A stretch of 64,000 nt of DNA from Anaerocolumna sp. AGMB13025. GTDB lineage: Bacteria > Bacillota > Clostridia > Lachnospirales > Lachnospiraceae. Under the pieces are notes generated by a model, which saw only the letters and a program-made list of their open reading frames with translations, had not been told where the DNA came from and ran no database searches. The position numbers and the translations under genes were made by a program. Of the stretch, positions 1 through 8,681 are shown one piece after another. How positions within the stretch are numbered: the first letter of the stretch is position 1; every line of letters begins with the position of its first letter. The stretch is from contig NZ_CP121445.1 of the NCBI RefSeq assembly GCF_029689925.1, positions 737,001-801,000 on the forward strand. Reading direction: 5' to 3'.

Positions 1-152
1 ACAATCTTATACAAATACTATTGAGTTTTAATTTAACTACAAAACCGACAGGTTAATATCTTAATTGAAGATAGATTTTTGATTTATTATATGGTAAAAT
101 GTAAAAATATAGGATTAAATGTAATAATCAAAGATGAAAAAGAGAGTGCCAT

Positions 153-899
153 ATGAATGACTTATTTATCAAAGGAATCAAAATAAACTGGGACAATGCC
201 GGACCAAATAACTATGTCAGAAAGATACCTGCTGTCAGTTCCTTGAACACCCTGGAGTTTCATAGCAATATAACCTTTTTCGTAGGGGAAAACGGGACAG
301 GTAAGTCAACCCTGCTAGAGAGTATTGCCGTGGCTTATGGGTTTAATCCGGAAGGGGGTAACAGGAATTTCTTGTTTTCAACCATGGATACCCATTCGGA
401 CTTACACCAGGCAATAACGGTTGTGAAAGGGAGCAGACGCCCGAAGGCCAACTTTTTTCTCAGAGCCGAAAGTTTTTATAATGTAGCCAGTAAAGTGGAA
501 GATTACCGGGACAGGGATAGTTATGAGGATTATTATAAAAGCTATGGCGGTAAATCACTCCATGACCAGTCTCACGGAGAAAGCTTCCTGGCTTTAATCC
601 AAAATAAGTTCAAAGCCCAGGGTATCTATATACTGGATGAACCCGAGGCAGCGCTGTCCCCCCAAAGGCAGTTAACTTTGCTGATGTTTCTTAACAATCT
701 GGCGGAACAAGGGACACAGTTTATCATTGCCAGCCATTCACCAATACTGCTAGGAGTTCCAGGAGCGTTAATACTTTCCTTTGATAACGGAATGATTAAG
801 GAGATTCCATATGAAGAAACAGAAAGTTATAAGATAACGAAACTATTTATCAATAATAAAGAGCTGCTATTAAAGAACCTGCTTGATAGCGAAGGATAA
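153..899 (+). CDS. Predicted AAA/ABC-like ATPase (COG3910 type)
   Basis: This is a 248-residue soluble ATPase. The Walker A motif GENGTGKST lies near residue 45. The Walker B motif YILDEPEAALSP lies near residue 160 and is followed by a switch-like ASHSP histidine. A QSHGESF signature-like stretch precedes Walker B. This is the layout of the stand-alone RecF/SMC-like predicted ATPases of COG3910, in which both halves of the nucleotide site come from one short chain without a long coiled coil. The cellular role of this family is not established. A weak GAAAAAGAGAG ribosome binding site precedes the ATG. No partner nuclease is adjacent, so a defence role is not supported. Confidence 0.8.
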   Translation: MNDLFIKGIKINWDNAGPNNYVRKIPAVSSLNTLEFHSNITFFVGENGTGKSTLLESIAVAYGFNPEGGNRNFLFSTMDTHSDLHQAITVVKGSRRPKANFFLRAESFYNVASKVEDYRDRDSYEDYYKSYGGKSLHDQSHGESFLALIQNKFKAQGIYILDEPEAALSPQRQLTLLMFLNNLAEQGTQFIIASHSPILLGVPGALILSFDNGMIKEIPYEETESYKITKLFINNKELLLKNLLDSEG

Positions 900-988
900 T
901 AGGGCTGAAAGCAGTACTACAATTTGGCTTTTATATAAAATAAAACAAAAGATACTTATGAAGATACTTAATAAAAGGAGAGGAATGA

Positions 989-2242
989 ATGAACGGGGAT
1001 AATGAAAAGAGGAGCGGCCAGTCTGAGAACGGCGGCACAGATGGCTATAAGGATATATGGAACGATACCGGTAACAAATCCAAAAGCCAATATGAGGACA
1101 ATCGGCACGATGGCTATGACAACCGGTTTAGGGATTATGACAACCAGTATAAGGATTATGACAAAGAGTATAAGGACGATGACAACCAGTATAGGGATTA
1201 TGACGATCAGTATAAGGATTATCAAAAGGATGATTATAAAGACTATGAGAATAAAAATTATCAGTACGATGATTACAGGGGTATGACAGAACCAGAACAA
1301 AAAAAGTTAGAGGTTCCAGGCTGGATAATTCTGTTTCTGATATTGGTAGTAGCCCTTGATGTAGTGTGTATGATACGCTTCCCAAAAGTTTTAAGTGATT
1401 ACAAGGTATATGCGAAAGCGGAAAACAGGATTTCAAGCGGGGAAACTACACAGGTCATAAATGATTTAAAGTTATTATCAGACAAATATCCAGATTCTGT
1501 TCCGGTTTTAACGAAAAGTATTAAACTGTCTATGGAAAATGGGTATTATGATGTGGCAGGATACATAATGGATACCTATCTGACTGGAAAAAGCCTATCA
1601 GACTCGGAATACGACCGAATTAACCGTTATTATACACAATTAGAGGCATATTATAAAACGTATGATGCCATTGATGAACTTACGAAGCCTTTCTCAGAGA
1701 ATGCCTCTGTCAGCGAGGCAGATTATGAAAAGCTAAAGACAGACCTTGAGTCCTTATTAAATGAAGCCGGTCAGGATTATGCCACCATTTACTATTATCT
1801 GGGAAGTATCGAAACTGATCTGACCAATTCCCTAAATTATTTTCAAAGTTGTTATGATACCGATCCGGAAATATATGATGTACGTGTGAGGCTCGCTGTA
1901 TTATACCGGAGAATGGGTGATTATAAAACCGCAGAAAGGTATGTTAACGAAGCTCTGGCAAAAGAGAAGACAGATTCCGATGCACTTCGCTCTATGGCTA
2001 TCCTTAAAATGCTGGAAGGAGACTTAGAAAGCGGACGTAACCTTGCAAAAGAGGCATATGACATGAATCCCGACGGCAACTATATTAAGGAAACCTATCT
2101 CATTGCATTAAGCCAGAGTGGTATGAAAGCAGAGGCTGAAAAACTGCAGGAGGAAATTATTAAAAAAGACGGTGCACTGGATGAGGATACGGTAATGCTC
2201 TTAAATGGTGACATAACTTTGGAAAATTATTATGTGGAATAA
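989..2242 (+). CDS. TPR-repeat membrane protein with Asp/Tyr-rich repetitive N-terminus
   Basis: This protein has 417 residues. Residues about 40-97 are a hydrophilic low-complexity stretch built from DYDNQYKDYD-like units, encoded by a tandem repeat of about 21 nt at 1100-1270. One transmembrane helix follows at about 111-129. The rest is helical and carries at least two tetratricopeptide-like units (about 285-370). No signal peptide precedes the helix, so the N-terminal tail is probably cytoplasmic and the TPR part outside, or the reverse. The start is set by AAAAGGAGAGG six bases before the ATG; an ATG four bases upstream is out of frame. The TPR suggests a scaffold role, but no specific function can be assigned. 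Confidence 0.75.
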   Translation: MNGDNEKRSGQSENGGTDGYKDIWNDTGNKSKSQYEDNRHDGYDNRFRDYDNQYKDYDKEYKDDDNQYRDYDDQYKDYQKDDYKDYENKNYQYDDYRGMTEPEQKKLEVPGWIILFLILVVALDVVCMIRFPKVLSDYKVYAKAENRISSGETTQVINDLKLLSDKYPDSVPVLTKSIKLSMENGYYDVAGYIMDTYLTGKSLSDSEYDRINRYYTQLEAYYKTYDAIDELTKPFSENASVSEADYEKLKTDLESLLNEAGQDYATIYYYLGSIETDLTNSLNYFQSCYDTDPEIYDVRVRLAVLYRRMGDYKTAERYVNEALAKEKTDSDALRSMAILKMLEGDLESGRNLAKEAYDMNPDGNYIKETYLIALSQSGMKAEAEKLQEEIIKKDGALDEDTVMLLNGDITLENYYVE

Positions 2243-2398
2243 AAGTGTGTTTTGTACAGGAACATTTTACTCGAATAAATATGGTAAAAGTTGCTGTTGA
2301 GTGAAAAAAGTTGATACTCAAATTAAAAGAATACTTAACAATAAGAAAATTGGCTCTATCGCATCAGGAGACTGGTGTGATAAGAATAGGGGGCAAGA

Positions 2399-2932
2399 AT
2401 GATAATACCTGGAATAGTTATTTCCATTATCACATTTCCGGGGGTGATAATACATGAACTGGCACATCAGATTTTTTGTTATATATGCGGCTTGAAAGTA
2501 TATGAGGTGAAATACTTCCAGGTTAAGAATCCAAGCGGTTATGTGATCCATGAAGGAACAGATCATCCAGGAAAGGTCTTTTTTACTTCCATGGGACCCT
2601 TCTTTTTTAATACATTGCTAGGATTGCTTATTATGCTGCCGGCATCAATTGAAATTGTTGCATTTAAAGATTACCACAATATACTGAATCTAATTCTTGG
2701 ATGGCTGGGTTTTTCCATACTTATGCATGCATTTCCCAGTACCGGGGATGCAGGGGTTATGATGGATCGAATCTTAAAAAATAATGAGGTGGGCATAATA
2801 CCTAAAATCCTTTCCGCGCCGTTCATACTATTGGTTTATATCGGCGCCCTGGGTTCCGTATTTTGGCTGGATGTTATCTATGCGGCAGCGGTGGCAATGC
2901 TGATACCAAATCTGCTTGTAAATTTATTTTAA
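2399..2932 (+). CDS. Membrane zinc metalloprotease-like protein (HELAH motif)
   Basis: This 177-residue protein is mostly membrane-embedded. The motif HELAHQ near residue 18 sits inside a hydrophobic helix, which matches the HExxH zinc site of site-2-protease-like and related intramembrane metalloproteases. An Asp in STGDAGVMMD near residue 120 could be the third ligand, as in M50-type enzymes. About four hydrophobic segments follow. It is short for a full M50 protease and lacks a PDZ domain. The ribosome binding site is a G-rich run (TAGGGGGC). Substrate unknown. Confidence 0.65.
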   Translation: MIIPGIVISIITFPGVIIHELAHQIFCYICGLKVYEVKYFQVKNPSGYVIHEGTDHPGKVFFTSMGPFFFNTLLGLLIMLPASIEIVAFKDYHNILNLILGWLGFSILMHAFPSTGDAGVMMDRILKNNEVGIIPKILSAPFILLVYIGALGSVFWLDVIYAAAVAMLIPNLLVNLF

Positions 2933-2973
2933 TGGATGACGGACCTTTATTCTGGAGCTGGTTATTTTATAAC

Positions 2974-3069
2974 GATAAAGATAAGGATAAAGGTAAAGAT
3001 AAGGATAAAGGTAAAGATAAGATAAAGGTAAAGATAAGGATAAAGGTAACGATAAAGATAAGGATAAGG
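2974..3069 (+). repeat. A/G-rich tandem repeat, unit about 18 bp
   Basis: Units of GATAAGGATAAAGGTAAA and shorter variants are repeated about five times, just after the metalloprotease gene. Open frames across it are low-complexity Lys/Asp or Leu/Ser runs without a convincing start and are not called genes. Confidence 0.8.
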
Positions 3070-3231
3070 AAACGGACAAATTGGGGGCTGCTATACTTGC
3101 GATAACCAATTACGAACCAATTGCTATATTTTGATTAAAATTATTAAAGAAATGTTGAGATTTGCCAAATTCAGTGATAAAATTATTAAAACTGACTTTT
3201 GTTTTAAAACATATCAAAAGGGGCGGCATAC

Positions 3232-3780
3232 ATGGAATATTCGAAAAAAGCATATGTAATCAGCAAAGTTATTGAAGTAGTGCAGATGATAGTAGGTATT
3301 GTTATGAGCACATTGTTTGGACTTGTTTTTATTGTTGGTCTGGTAGATAATGAAAAGGATGACATCAGTTACCAAATTATAGTGCTGTTGATTGCAGTTT
3401 TAGGTGTTATGCTTATTATCTTTGCCAGAAAGCGTAATAAACTACTGAAAAACCTGAAAGCATATTATGCAAGACTATTAACGGATCAGACAGGTTCCAT
3501 TACGAGTCTGGCAGCCTCATTACATATATCCAAAGAGGTTGTAACTGCAAATCTGGAGAAAATGATTGATAAGAAGTTATTTCCCTTAGCCTATATTGAT
3601 GAAAAGGAAAGCAGAATCGTGTTTCCAAGAAGCACCATCGGTGATACGATAACAAAAGGGAATCATTCTAATTTGGAATATTTAGCTATAACCTGCAAAA
3701 ACTGCGGCGGAGTAAACAAGGTGATTAAAGGCAGAGTGATTGAGTGTGAATTCTGTGGTTCCGTTATACAAGGTGATTAA
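3232..3780 (+). CDS. Two-TM protein with winged-helix-like segment and C-terminal zinc ribbon
   Basis: This protein has 182 residues. Two hydrophobic helices (about 15-38 and 47-65) are followed by a cytosolic part. That part contains a helix-turn-helix-like stretch (about 78-115, SITSLAASLHISKEVVTANLEK) that reads like a winged-helix or PCI-type fold, and it ends in a zinc ribbon, CxxC-N15-CxxC (about 153-175). The next gene, 12 bp downstream, has the same architecture, so the two are tandem paralogues and probably co-transcribed. The start follows AAAAGGGGCGG. Membrane-tethered sensing is a guess from the architecture only. Confidence 0.6.
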   Translation: MEYSKKAYVISKVIEVVQMIVGIVMSTLFGLVFIVGLVDNEKDDISYQIIVLLIAVLGVMLIIFARKRNKLLKNLKAYYARLLTDQTGSITSLAASLHISKEVVTANLEKMIDKKLFPLAYIDEKESRIVFPRSTIGDTITKGNHSNLEYLAITCKNCGGVNKVIKGRVIECEFCGSVIQGD

Positions 3781-3792
3781 GGAGGCGGGGAT

Positions 3793-4434
3793 ATGCCTGG
3801 GATGAAGAAAGATAGAACTTCTGTTATACTGGTATTTATTACACTGATTTGTTTTTTTCCATTGGGTATTTATCTTTTACATAGAAGGTTAACAGAGGAT
3901 AAGTCAGAGTTAAGAAGGAACAGCGGAATTGTTAAGGTATTTGGATGGGTTTTGACTGGATTAGGAATATTCTATATGATAATATTCAGTTTCAATGATA
4001 CTGAGTTTGATGGTTTTTCTGTGTTTTTCATTACGTTTGTTTTAATAATATTTTTACTTCCAGGGATAATTATTTTAAGAGGAGCCAGGAAAATGAGAAT
4101 CCTTGGCGAACGGTATAATAAGTACTATAACATTATAAATCGTGGAATAACAAGTATACAGGAAATAGCAAAAGAGGCTAAAGTACCGGCAGCAGTAGCA
4201 GCAAAGGAAATTTCTGATATGATGGACTCATATTTTTATAACAGTACTTATGTTGACACTGCATTAGGTGAGGTAGTATTACCGGGCATATTAAACAAAT
4301 CGGTTATCTATAATCAGGCAGTAAAGCAGGGCAGATCAAAAGCCATAAATTGCCGTCACTGCGGAGCCAATAGCGTGGTTTTTGAGGGTGTCACTTCGAA
4401 TTGTGAGTATTGCGGTTTGCCGTTAATATATTAA
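3793..4434 (+). CDS. Paralogue of the preceding two-TM zinc-ribbon protein
   Basis: This 213-residue protein has the same order as its upstream neighbour: two or three hydrophobic segments (about 9-30, 50-67 and 74-96), a helix-turn-helix-like stretch (ITSIQEIAKEAKVPAAVAAKEI, about 119-140) and a C-terminal CRHCG...CEYCG zinc ribbon. It starts 12 bp after the stop of the first copy, behind AAGGAGGCGGGG. The two sequences have diverged well beyond a recent duplication, since only the motifs and layout are shared. Probably a heteromeric pair; function unknown. Confidence 0.6.
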   Translation: MPGMKKDRTSVILVFITLICFFPLGIYLLHRRLTEDKSELRRNSGIVKVFGWVLTGLGIFYMIIFSFNDTEFDGFSVFFITFVLIIFLLPGIIILRGARKMRILGERYNKYYNIINRGITSIQEIAKEAKVPAAVAAKEISDMMDSYFYNSTYVDTALGEVVLPGILNKSVIYNQAVKQGRSKAINCRHCGANSVVFEGVTSNCEYCGLPLIY

Positions 4435-4529
4435 TCGCTTAAATGCGTATACGGCTTAAAAAGCGTATATTCTTGTATAAATAAATGAGGACATTGCGAA
4501 TTAATCTTTGTTAGAAAAGGAAGCAAATC

Positions 4530-4952
4530 ATGATTAAGATAAATAACTTTATTAAAAATGACGAAGAGAGTGATAGTAGGCATATATGCTATAATTTAAA
4601 TACAAGTATAAGAATCTTTAACCATTTACTCGAGGATGAGGATTTAGAAGAAGTCTATATATATGTCGCCAATGATATACAATTAGTATCGATAATAAAT
4701 CATATAGTAAATTACATTGACTGGTTTGCCACTTGTGAAACTGTATTAAAAACATATTATGAAAATAAACTTGGTGAAGAAGTGTATGATGCATGGTTTA
4801 ACGATATAGAAGTATATAGAGTAGACATTACATTCAATAATGAATATGACTATGGTGCAACAGTCTATTGTGGTGACAGAATATACTTGGATCATGCTTT
4901 AGAAATAAATTTTGACAAAAACAATATATTAGATATAGGGTTGAATGGGTAA
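4530..4952 (+). CDS. Hypothetical acidic protein
   Basis: A 140-residue soluble acidic protein with no signal peptide, membrane segment or motif I recognise. It is AT-rich relative to most genes in the window and stands alone behind AAAAGGAAGC. Small acidic single-domain proteins like this often turn out to be immunity proteins, but no toxin gene is adjacent and nothing in the sequence proves it. Confidence 0.5.
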   Translation: MIKINNFIKNDEESDSRHICYNLNTSIRIFNHLLEDEDLEEVYIYVANDIQLVSIINHIVNYIDWFATCETVLKTYYENKLGEEVYDAWFNDIEVYRVDITFNNEYDYGATVYCGDRIYLDHALEINFDKNNILDIGLNG

Positions 4953-4964
4953 TTAAAAGCTTTA

Positions 4965-5004
4965 TTCTGAGGCTGCAAGCTAACATTAGCGAACAGCCTC
5001 AGAA
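4965..5004. terminator. Inverted repeat between convergent genes
   Basis: TTCTGAGGCTG (4965-4975) pairs perfectly with CAGCCTCAGAA (4994-5004). The loop holds a second small stem, GCTAA/TTAGC. It lies between the convergent 4530 and 5072 genes and can serve both, although the U-tract is poor. Confidence 0.65.
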
Positions 5005-5071
5005 TTATTATATAAAAGGATATTAAATTAATGGATTGAAATTTTTTATTAAGAATCTTCTTTATTTAATC

Positions 5072-5860
5072 CTACCATTCATTAACCAACGGTCTTGCTT
5101 CTTTCCACCACAGTTCATAATCCTTCGTATAACAGGTCAGGATTTCGCTATAATCCTTAGGGGGTATATAGGTCATCCAATTAGTGGTTGCTTCTACAAA
5201 CTTTTTAACGGATTCGTCGTCCAGTTTTGTTAAAAATTCCTGACCTAACAAAAGAATGTCCTCTGGTTTATTCGGTGCTTTAGCTACAGCCTCTTCAAGC
5301 CTGCGGTTACAGGGAAAGAGGAGTTTGTTCTCCTGTAAGATAATGCGGTAACAGCAGTAGGAGATTTCTGCGGCAGCACGGATTTTCATATATGGATTGT
5401 CTTTCGTCAATGGCCAGAAATAATGGTAATGAAGGCTTAAGGAACTGTAAAAGGATAATAATTTCTTACTCATATCCTGTTCCTGGAAGATGGGGATACT
5501 AGCTACGATTCCCGGAATCTCTGGGTCTTTACTGAATAAAGCATATGCCCCAAGAAAAGCATTTCTGGCGGGTTCACTGCCGATTTTGGAGGTCGTACGA
5601 ATGAAGTCCTTGGTATAATATTTTAAATCAAAATATCCGCCTTCATAGGTGCACATACTGCCGATACATTCAACTACTGTATTTGATTTCACCCTCTCTG
5701 CGTAATATTCTTCGGTTACAATAATCATAGCGTCTATATCAGAATCCTCACGGGCTACACCTTTTGCTACGGACCCCCCTAAGATTACTGCTATAATTTC
5801 CTCACGGTTACTAAAATAATTGATCAGATTTTGAATGGATTCTTCATGATGTTTATACAT
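5072..5860 (-). CDS. Nucleotidyltransferase-domain protein
   Basis: This protein has 262 residues from the chosen start. The N-terminal motif GGSVAKGVAREDSDIDAMI (about residues 27-45) is the polymerase-beta-like nucleotidyltransferase signature GG/S-x(9-13)-D-x-D, as in aminoglycoside nucleotidyltransferases and MNT-type enzymes. The C-terminal half is helical. An ATG 18 nt upstream (5878) is rejected because the bases after it, AAAAGGAGAAGG, form the ribosome binding site for the ATG at 5860. The substrate could be an aminoglycoside or something else. There is no HEPN partner gene beside it, so a toxin-antitoxin pair is not indicated. Confidence 0.7.
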   Translation of the reverse strand: MYKHHEESIQNLINYFSNREEIIAVILGGSVAKGVAREDSDIDAMIIVTEEYYAERVKSNTVVECIGSMCTYEGGYFDLKYYTKDFIRTTSKIGSEPARNAFLGAYALFSKDPEIPGIVASIPIFQEQDMSKKLLSFYSSLSLHYHYFWPLTKDNPYMKIRAAAEISYCCYRIILQENKLLFPCNRRLEEAVAKAPNKPEDILLLGQEFLTKLDDESVKKFVEATTNWMTYIPPKDYSEILTCYTKDYELWWKEARPLVNEW

Positions 5861-6133
5861 AAACCTTCTCCTTTTCATTATGGAACTAATTACTAAATTT
5901 CCTAATAATAGGATAATTATAGTATATTATTGAAAGGGTGTAAAGTGCGATAAATTATGATATTAATAATAGATGATTTAAAAGGAAAAAAATGTAAATA
6001 TTCTGCAGCTTAGATTAATATTTTTATATTTTTCAGTTTGCTTACTATATAAATTCCCTAACGGGATATTTATAGTTGTTGGAGAATCTAATAATCCCAA
6101 TAAAAAATGATGTAAAACCCAATAAAAAAATGA

Positions 6134-6162
6134 TTGACAAAACCCAAAAACTAATATAAAAT
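6134..6162 (+). promoter_or_regulatory. SigA-type promoter of the Cys-leader/ABC operon
   Basis: TTGACA (6134-6139), a 17-bp spacer and TAAAAT (6157-6162). Two near-identical copies of AACCCAATAAAAAA-TGAT (about 6092-6133) lie directly upstream of the -35 and could bind a regulator. Transcription would start near 6169, giving a leader of about 310 nt before the first permease gene. Confidence 0.7.
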
Positions 6163-6234
6163 ACCTATATCATATAATTCATATATAAATGGTATGAATA
6201 AGAAACACAAAAATCAGCAGAGGAGACTATCCCT

Positions 6235-6321
6235 ATGAAAAAGTCATTCAATTTAATATCTAAATTACATACGGATACCCAAAGCTGCTGTTGCATGAAT
6301 CAACCCCGCCTTATGGAATAA
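6235..6321 (+). CDS. Cys-rich leader peptide, candidate cysteine attenuator
   Basis: A 28-codon ORF with an AGAGGAG ribosome binding site about nine bases before its ATG. Its centre reads HTDTQSCCCM, with the Ser-Cys-Cys-Cys codons at 6283-6294. It lies between a consensus promoter and an ABC importer whose binding protein resembles cysteine-binding proteins. Codon runs for the regulated amino acid in a short leader are the hallmark of attenuation, and polycysteine upstream ORFs that control sulfur genes are known from mycobacteria. Bases right after the Cys codons can pair with downstream leader sequence (6294-6303 with 6336-6344), so a ribosome stalled there would change folding. The role is inferred. 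Confidence 0.65.
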   Translation: MKKSFNLISKLHTDTQSCCCMNQPRLME

Positions 6322-6410
6322 TGCATGCAGGTTTCTTGATTATGTTGGTTTATATCTTGCAATGGTGCAGAAATTCCTTGGGCAGGTGCAGTTTAGCAAC
6401 TGCTATTTTT
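6294..6410 (+). promoter_or_regulatory. Leader hairpins and terminator-like stem (attenuator candidate)
   Basis: Stem 1 is CAT(G)AATCAA (6294-6303) with TTGATTATG (6336-6344), and it overlaps the last Cys codon. A terminator-like stem, GCAGTT (6388-6393) with AACTGC (6398-6403), has a four-base loop and is followed by TATTTTT. GCTGTTGC within the Cys codons could also pair with GCAACTGC of the terminator arm with one mismatch. The stems are short, so the switch is plausible but not proven. Confidence 0.45.
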
Positions 6411-6478
6411 GTGCGCTGAACTTAAAGCCATTTTCCAACAAATCAAATAAATGAATAATCCTAAGAAGGGACTGTCAA

Positions 6479-7138
6479 ATGAATTATGAATTTATAAAGG
6501 AATATTATCCGCTTTATATAGAAGCAGCTAAACTTACGGTCAGAATTGCTTTGATTGGAATTATCCTTTCTATCATAACTGGTTTTCTCTGCAGTTTAAT
6601 CCGTTATTATAAAATACCTGTACTGCACCGGATTATAGGCATATACATAGAGCTTTCTAGAAATACTCCGTTGTTAATACAACTGTTTTTTCTCTATTTT
6701 GGTCTGCCAAGGGCGGGCATTATACTAAGTTCCGAAACCTGTGCCATTGTCGGATTGGTTTTTTTAGGCGGAAGTTATATGGCCGAAGCATTTCGAAGCG
6801 GCTTGGAATCCATATCGGAGAGCCAGTTGGAATCTGGTTTGAGTTTAGGGCTTACGAAATTACAGGTAATAAGATATATCATAATGCCCCAGGCAGTATC
6901 GGTCTCTGTACCGGCATTTGCGGCTAATACCATCTTTCTTATCAAGGAAACTTCAGTTTTTAGTGCGGTGGCACTGGCAGATTTAATGTATACGGCAAAA
7001 GATCTGATTGGGCTGTACTACGAGACAAATGAAACCTTGTTTATGCTGGTAATTGCTTATTTGATTATTTTATTGCCGGTATCCATCGTATTTTCATTGA
7101 TAGAAAGGAAATTAAGGTATGCAGGATTTGGGAATTAG
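6479..7138 (+). CDS. Amino-acid ABC transporter permease (HisM/GlnP type)
   Basis: A 219-residue inner-membrane permease with about five transmembrane helices. It carries the family motif ELSRNTPLLIQLFFLYFGLP near residue 60 and the EAA-type coupling loop ESQLESGLSLGLTKLQ (about 118-133), which contacts the ATPase. It is the first of two permeases that overlap by 20 nt, so the membrane part is probably a heterodimer. The start follows AAGAAGGGA. Together with the ATPase and the CjaA-like binding protein it forms a polar amino-acid importer, most likely for cysteine or cystine. Confidence 0.88.
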   Translation: MNYEFIKEYYPLYIEAAKLTVRIALIGIILSIITGFLCSLIRYYKIPVLHRIIGIYIELSRNTPLLIQLFFLYFGLPRAGIILSSETCAIVGLVFLGGSYMAEAFRSGLESISESQLESGLSLGLTKLQVIRYIIMPQAVSVSVPAFAANTIFLIKETSVFSAVALADLMYTAKDLIGLYYETNETLFMLVIAYLIILLPVSIVFSLIERKLRYAGFGN

Positions 7139-7796
7139 TGTTCTGTTTCAAGGCAGGAATTTTGAAAGGCTTTTGGAAGGTCTGTGGATTACCATAGGAA
7201 TATCCTTAATTTCAGTAGCAATATCCATTATACTGGGAATTATACTGGGCATGATTATGTCGGTGAAAAATCCGGTAATCAAAGTAATTACCAGAGTTTA
7301 TTTGGAGTTCGTCCGCATTATGCCTCAGCTGGTTCTTTTATTTCTTGTCTATTTTGGAGCCACCAAGGCCTTTGGGATACAATTATCCGGAAAAGTTGCT
7401 GCCATAATCGTATTTTCTATGTGGGGAACCGCTGAGATGGGGGATCTGGTGAGGGGAGCGCTTTCCTCTATACCAAAGCATCAGTACGAAAGTGGTGAGG
7501 CAATTGGTTTGACCGGACTACAGATTTATTTCTATATCATCATTCCGCAAACCATAAGAAGACTGGTACCGTTAGCTATTAATCTGGTTACCAGGATGAT
7601 AAAGACTACATCCTTAATTGCATTAATCGGAGTTGTAGAGGTGGTTAAGGTGGGACAGCAGATTATAGAAGCCTCCCGTTTAACCGTACCCTCTGCGGCT
7701 TTATGGATATATGGAGTTATATTTTTCTTATATTTTATTGTATGTTATCCCATTTCCTTACTATCTGCAAAGTTGGAAAAAGCATGGAAGAACTAG
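7119..7796 (+). CDS. Amino-acid ABC transporter permease, second subunit
   Basis: This 225-residue protein is homologous to the gene before it. It has the ARTICLE-type motif as EFVRIMPQLVLLFLVYFG (about 66-83) and the coupling loop PKHQYESGEAIGLTGLQ (about 121-137). It starts inside the last 20 nt of the first permease gene behind AGGAAATTAAGG, which implies translational coupling. It is the partner permease of the predicted cysteine-type importer. Confidence 0.88.
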   Translation: MQDLGISVLFQGRNFERLLEGLWITIGISLISVAISIILGIILGMIMSVKNPVIKVITRVYLEFVRIMPQLVLLFLVYFGATKAFGIQLSGKVAAIIVFSMWGTAEMGDLVRGALSSIPKHQYESGEAIGLTGLQIYFYIIIPQTIRRLVPLAINLVTRMIKTTSLIALIGVVEVVKVGQQIIEASRLTVPSAALWIYGVIFFLYFIVCYPISLLSAKLEKAWKN

Positions 7797-7847
7797 TTAT
7801 TTTGAGGCAGTATCGCAAGGGACTTGCGATGTGCAGTAGGAGTTAAT

Positions 7848-8627
7848 ATGAGCGAAAAAGAGACAATTTTATCTATAAAGAATCTGAGAAAGAGTTTTGA
7901 TACCCTGGAGGTTTTAAAAGGGTTGTCCCTGGAAGTTAAAAAGGGTGAGGTAGTCGTTATTGTTGGTCCGTCAGGATGCGGAAAAAGTACCCTGCTTCGA
8001 TGTATTAACGGATTGGAGAGCATCCAGGGCGGTGAAATTTCCCTTAAGGGAGACGTAATCAGTGGTCTGTCAAAAAACATGCATTTGGTGCGTCAGAAGA
8101 TTGGCATGGTATTTCAAAGCTATGATTTATTTCCCCATATGACCATTCTTAATAATATTCTGTTAGGACCGTTAAAAGCCCAGACCAGAGAGAAGAAAGA
8201 AGTAACTAAAGAAGCGGAGGACTTATTAAAACGAGTGGGTCTGCTTGATAAGAGGGATGCTTATCCAAGGCAGCTTTCCGGCGGACAGAAACAGCGGGTA
8301 GCCATTGTAAGAGCTTTGTGTATGCATCCGGAAGTTATGTTATTTGATGAAGTTACGGCGGCCTTAGATCCGGAGATGGTGCGGGAAGTGTTAGATGTTA
8401 TGTTAGGTCTTGCCAAAGAAGGAAGTACCATGATCATCGTTACCCATGAAATGCAGTTTGCCAGAGCGATAGCAGACCGGATTATATTCCTGGATAAGGG
8501 AGAAATTGTGGAAGAAAGCTCTCCGGAAGCCTTTTTCACAAATCCGGAGACAGACCGGGCAAAGAAGTTTCTAAATGTTTTTGAATTTGATACCGTGAAA
8601 GGTGTTGAAGATAAAGTAACAGATTAA
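7848..8627 (+). CDS. Amino-acid ABC transporter ATP-binding protein
   Basis: A 259-residue polar amino-acid ABC ATPase. It has Walker A GPSGCGKST, signature LSGGQKQRVAIVRAL and Walker B VMLFDEVTAALDPE, followed by the H-loop VTHEMQFA. An in-frame ATG at 7824 is rejected because CAGTAGGAG lies just before the ATG at 7848. It energises the two upstream permeases. The D-loop and Q-loop (VFQSYDLFPH) are intact, so the protein should be active. Confidence 0.92.
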   Translation: MSEKETILSIKNLRKSFDTLEVLKGLSLEVKKGEVVVIVGPSGCGKSTLLRCINGLESIQGGEISLKGDVISGLSKNMHLVRQKIGMVFQSYDLFPHMTILNNILLGPLKAQTREKKEVTKEAEDLLKRVGLLDKRDAYPRQLSGGQKQRVAIVRALCMHPEVMLFDEVTAALDPEMVREVLDVMLGLAKEGSTMIIVTHEMQFARAIADRIIFLDKGEIVEESSPEAFFTNPETDRAKKFLNVFEFDTVKGVEDKVTD

Positions 8628-8681
8628 TATGAAGTTAATCTGAAACAAATTTGGTGAAAACCAGGAAAAGAGGAGATTATA

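Noticed and set aside
153..899. Defence-type ATPase system (OLD/Septu-like)
   Set aside because: No nuclease or TOPRIM partner is adjacent. The ATPase fits the stand-alone COG3910 type.
968..1300. Hydrophobic Ile/Val-rich frame opposite the TPR gene
   Set aside because: It is the antisense image of the Asp/Tyr repeat, with no start signals.
5072..5860. MNT/HEPN toxin-antitoxin module
   Set aside because: The nucleotidyltransferase domain is present, but no HEPN gene is adjacent on either side.
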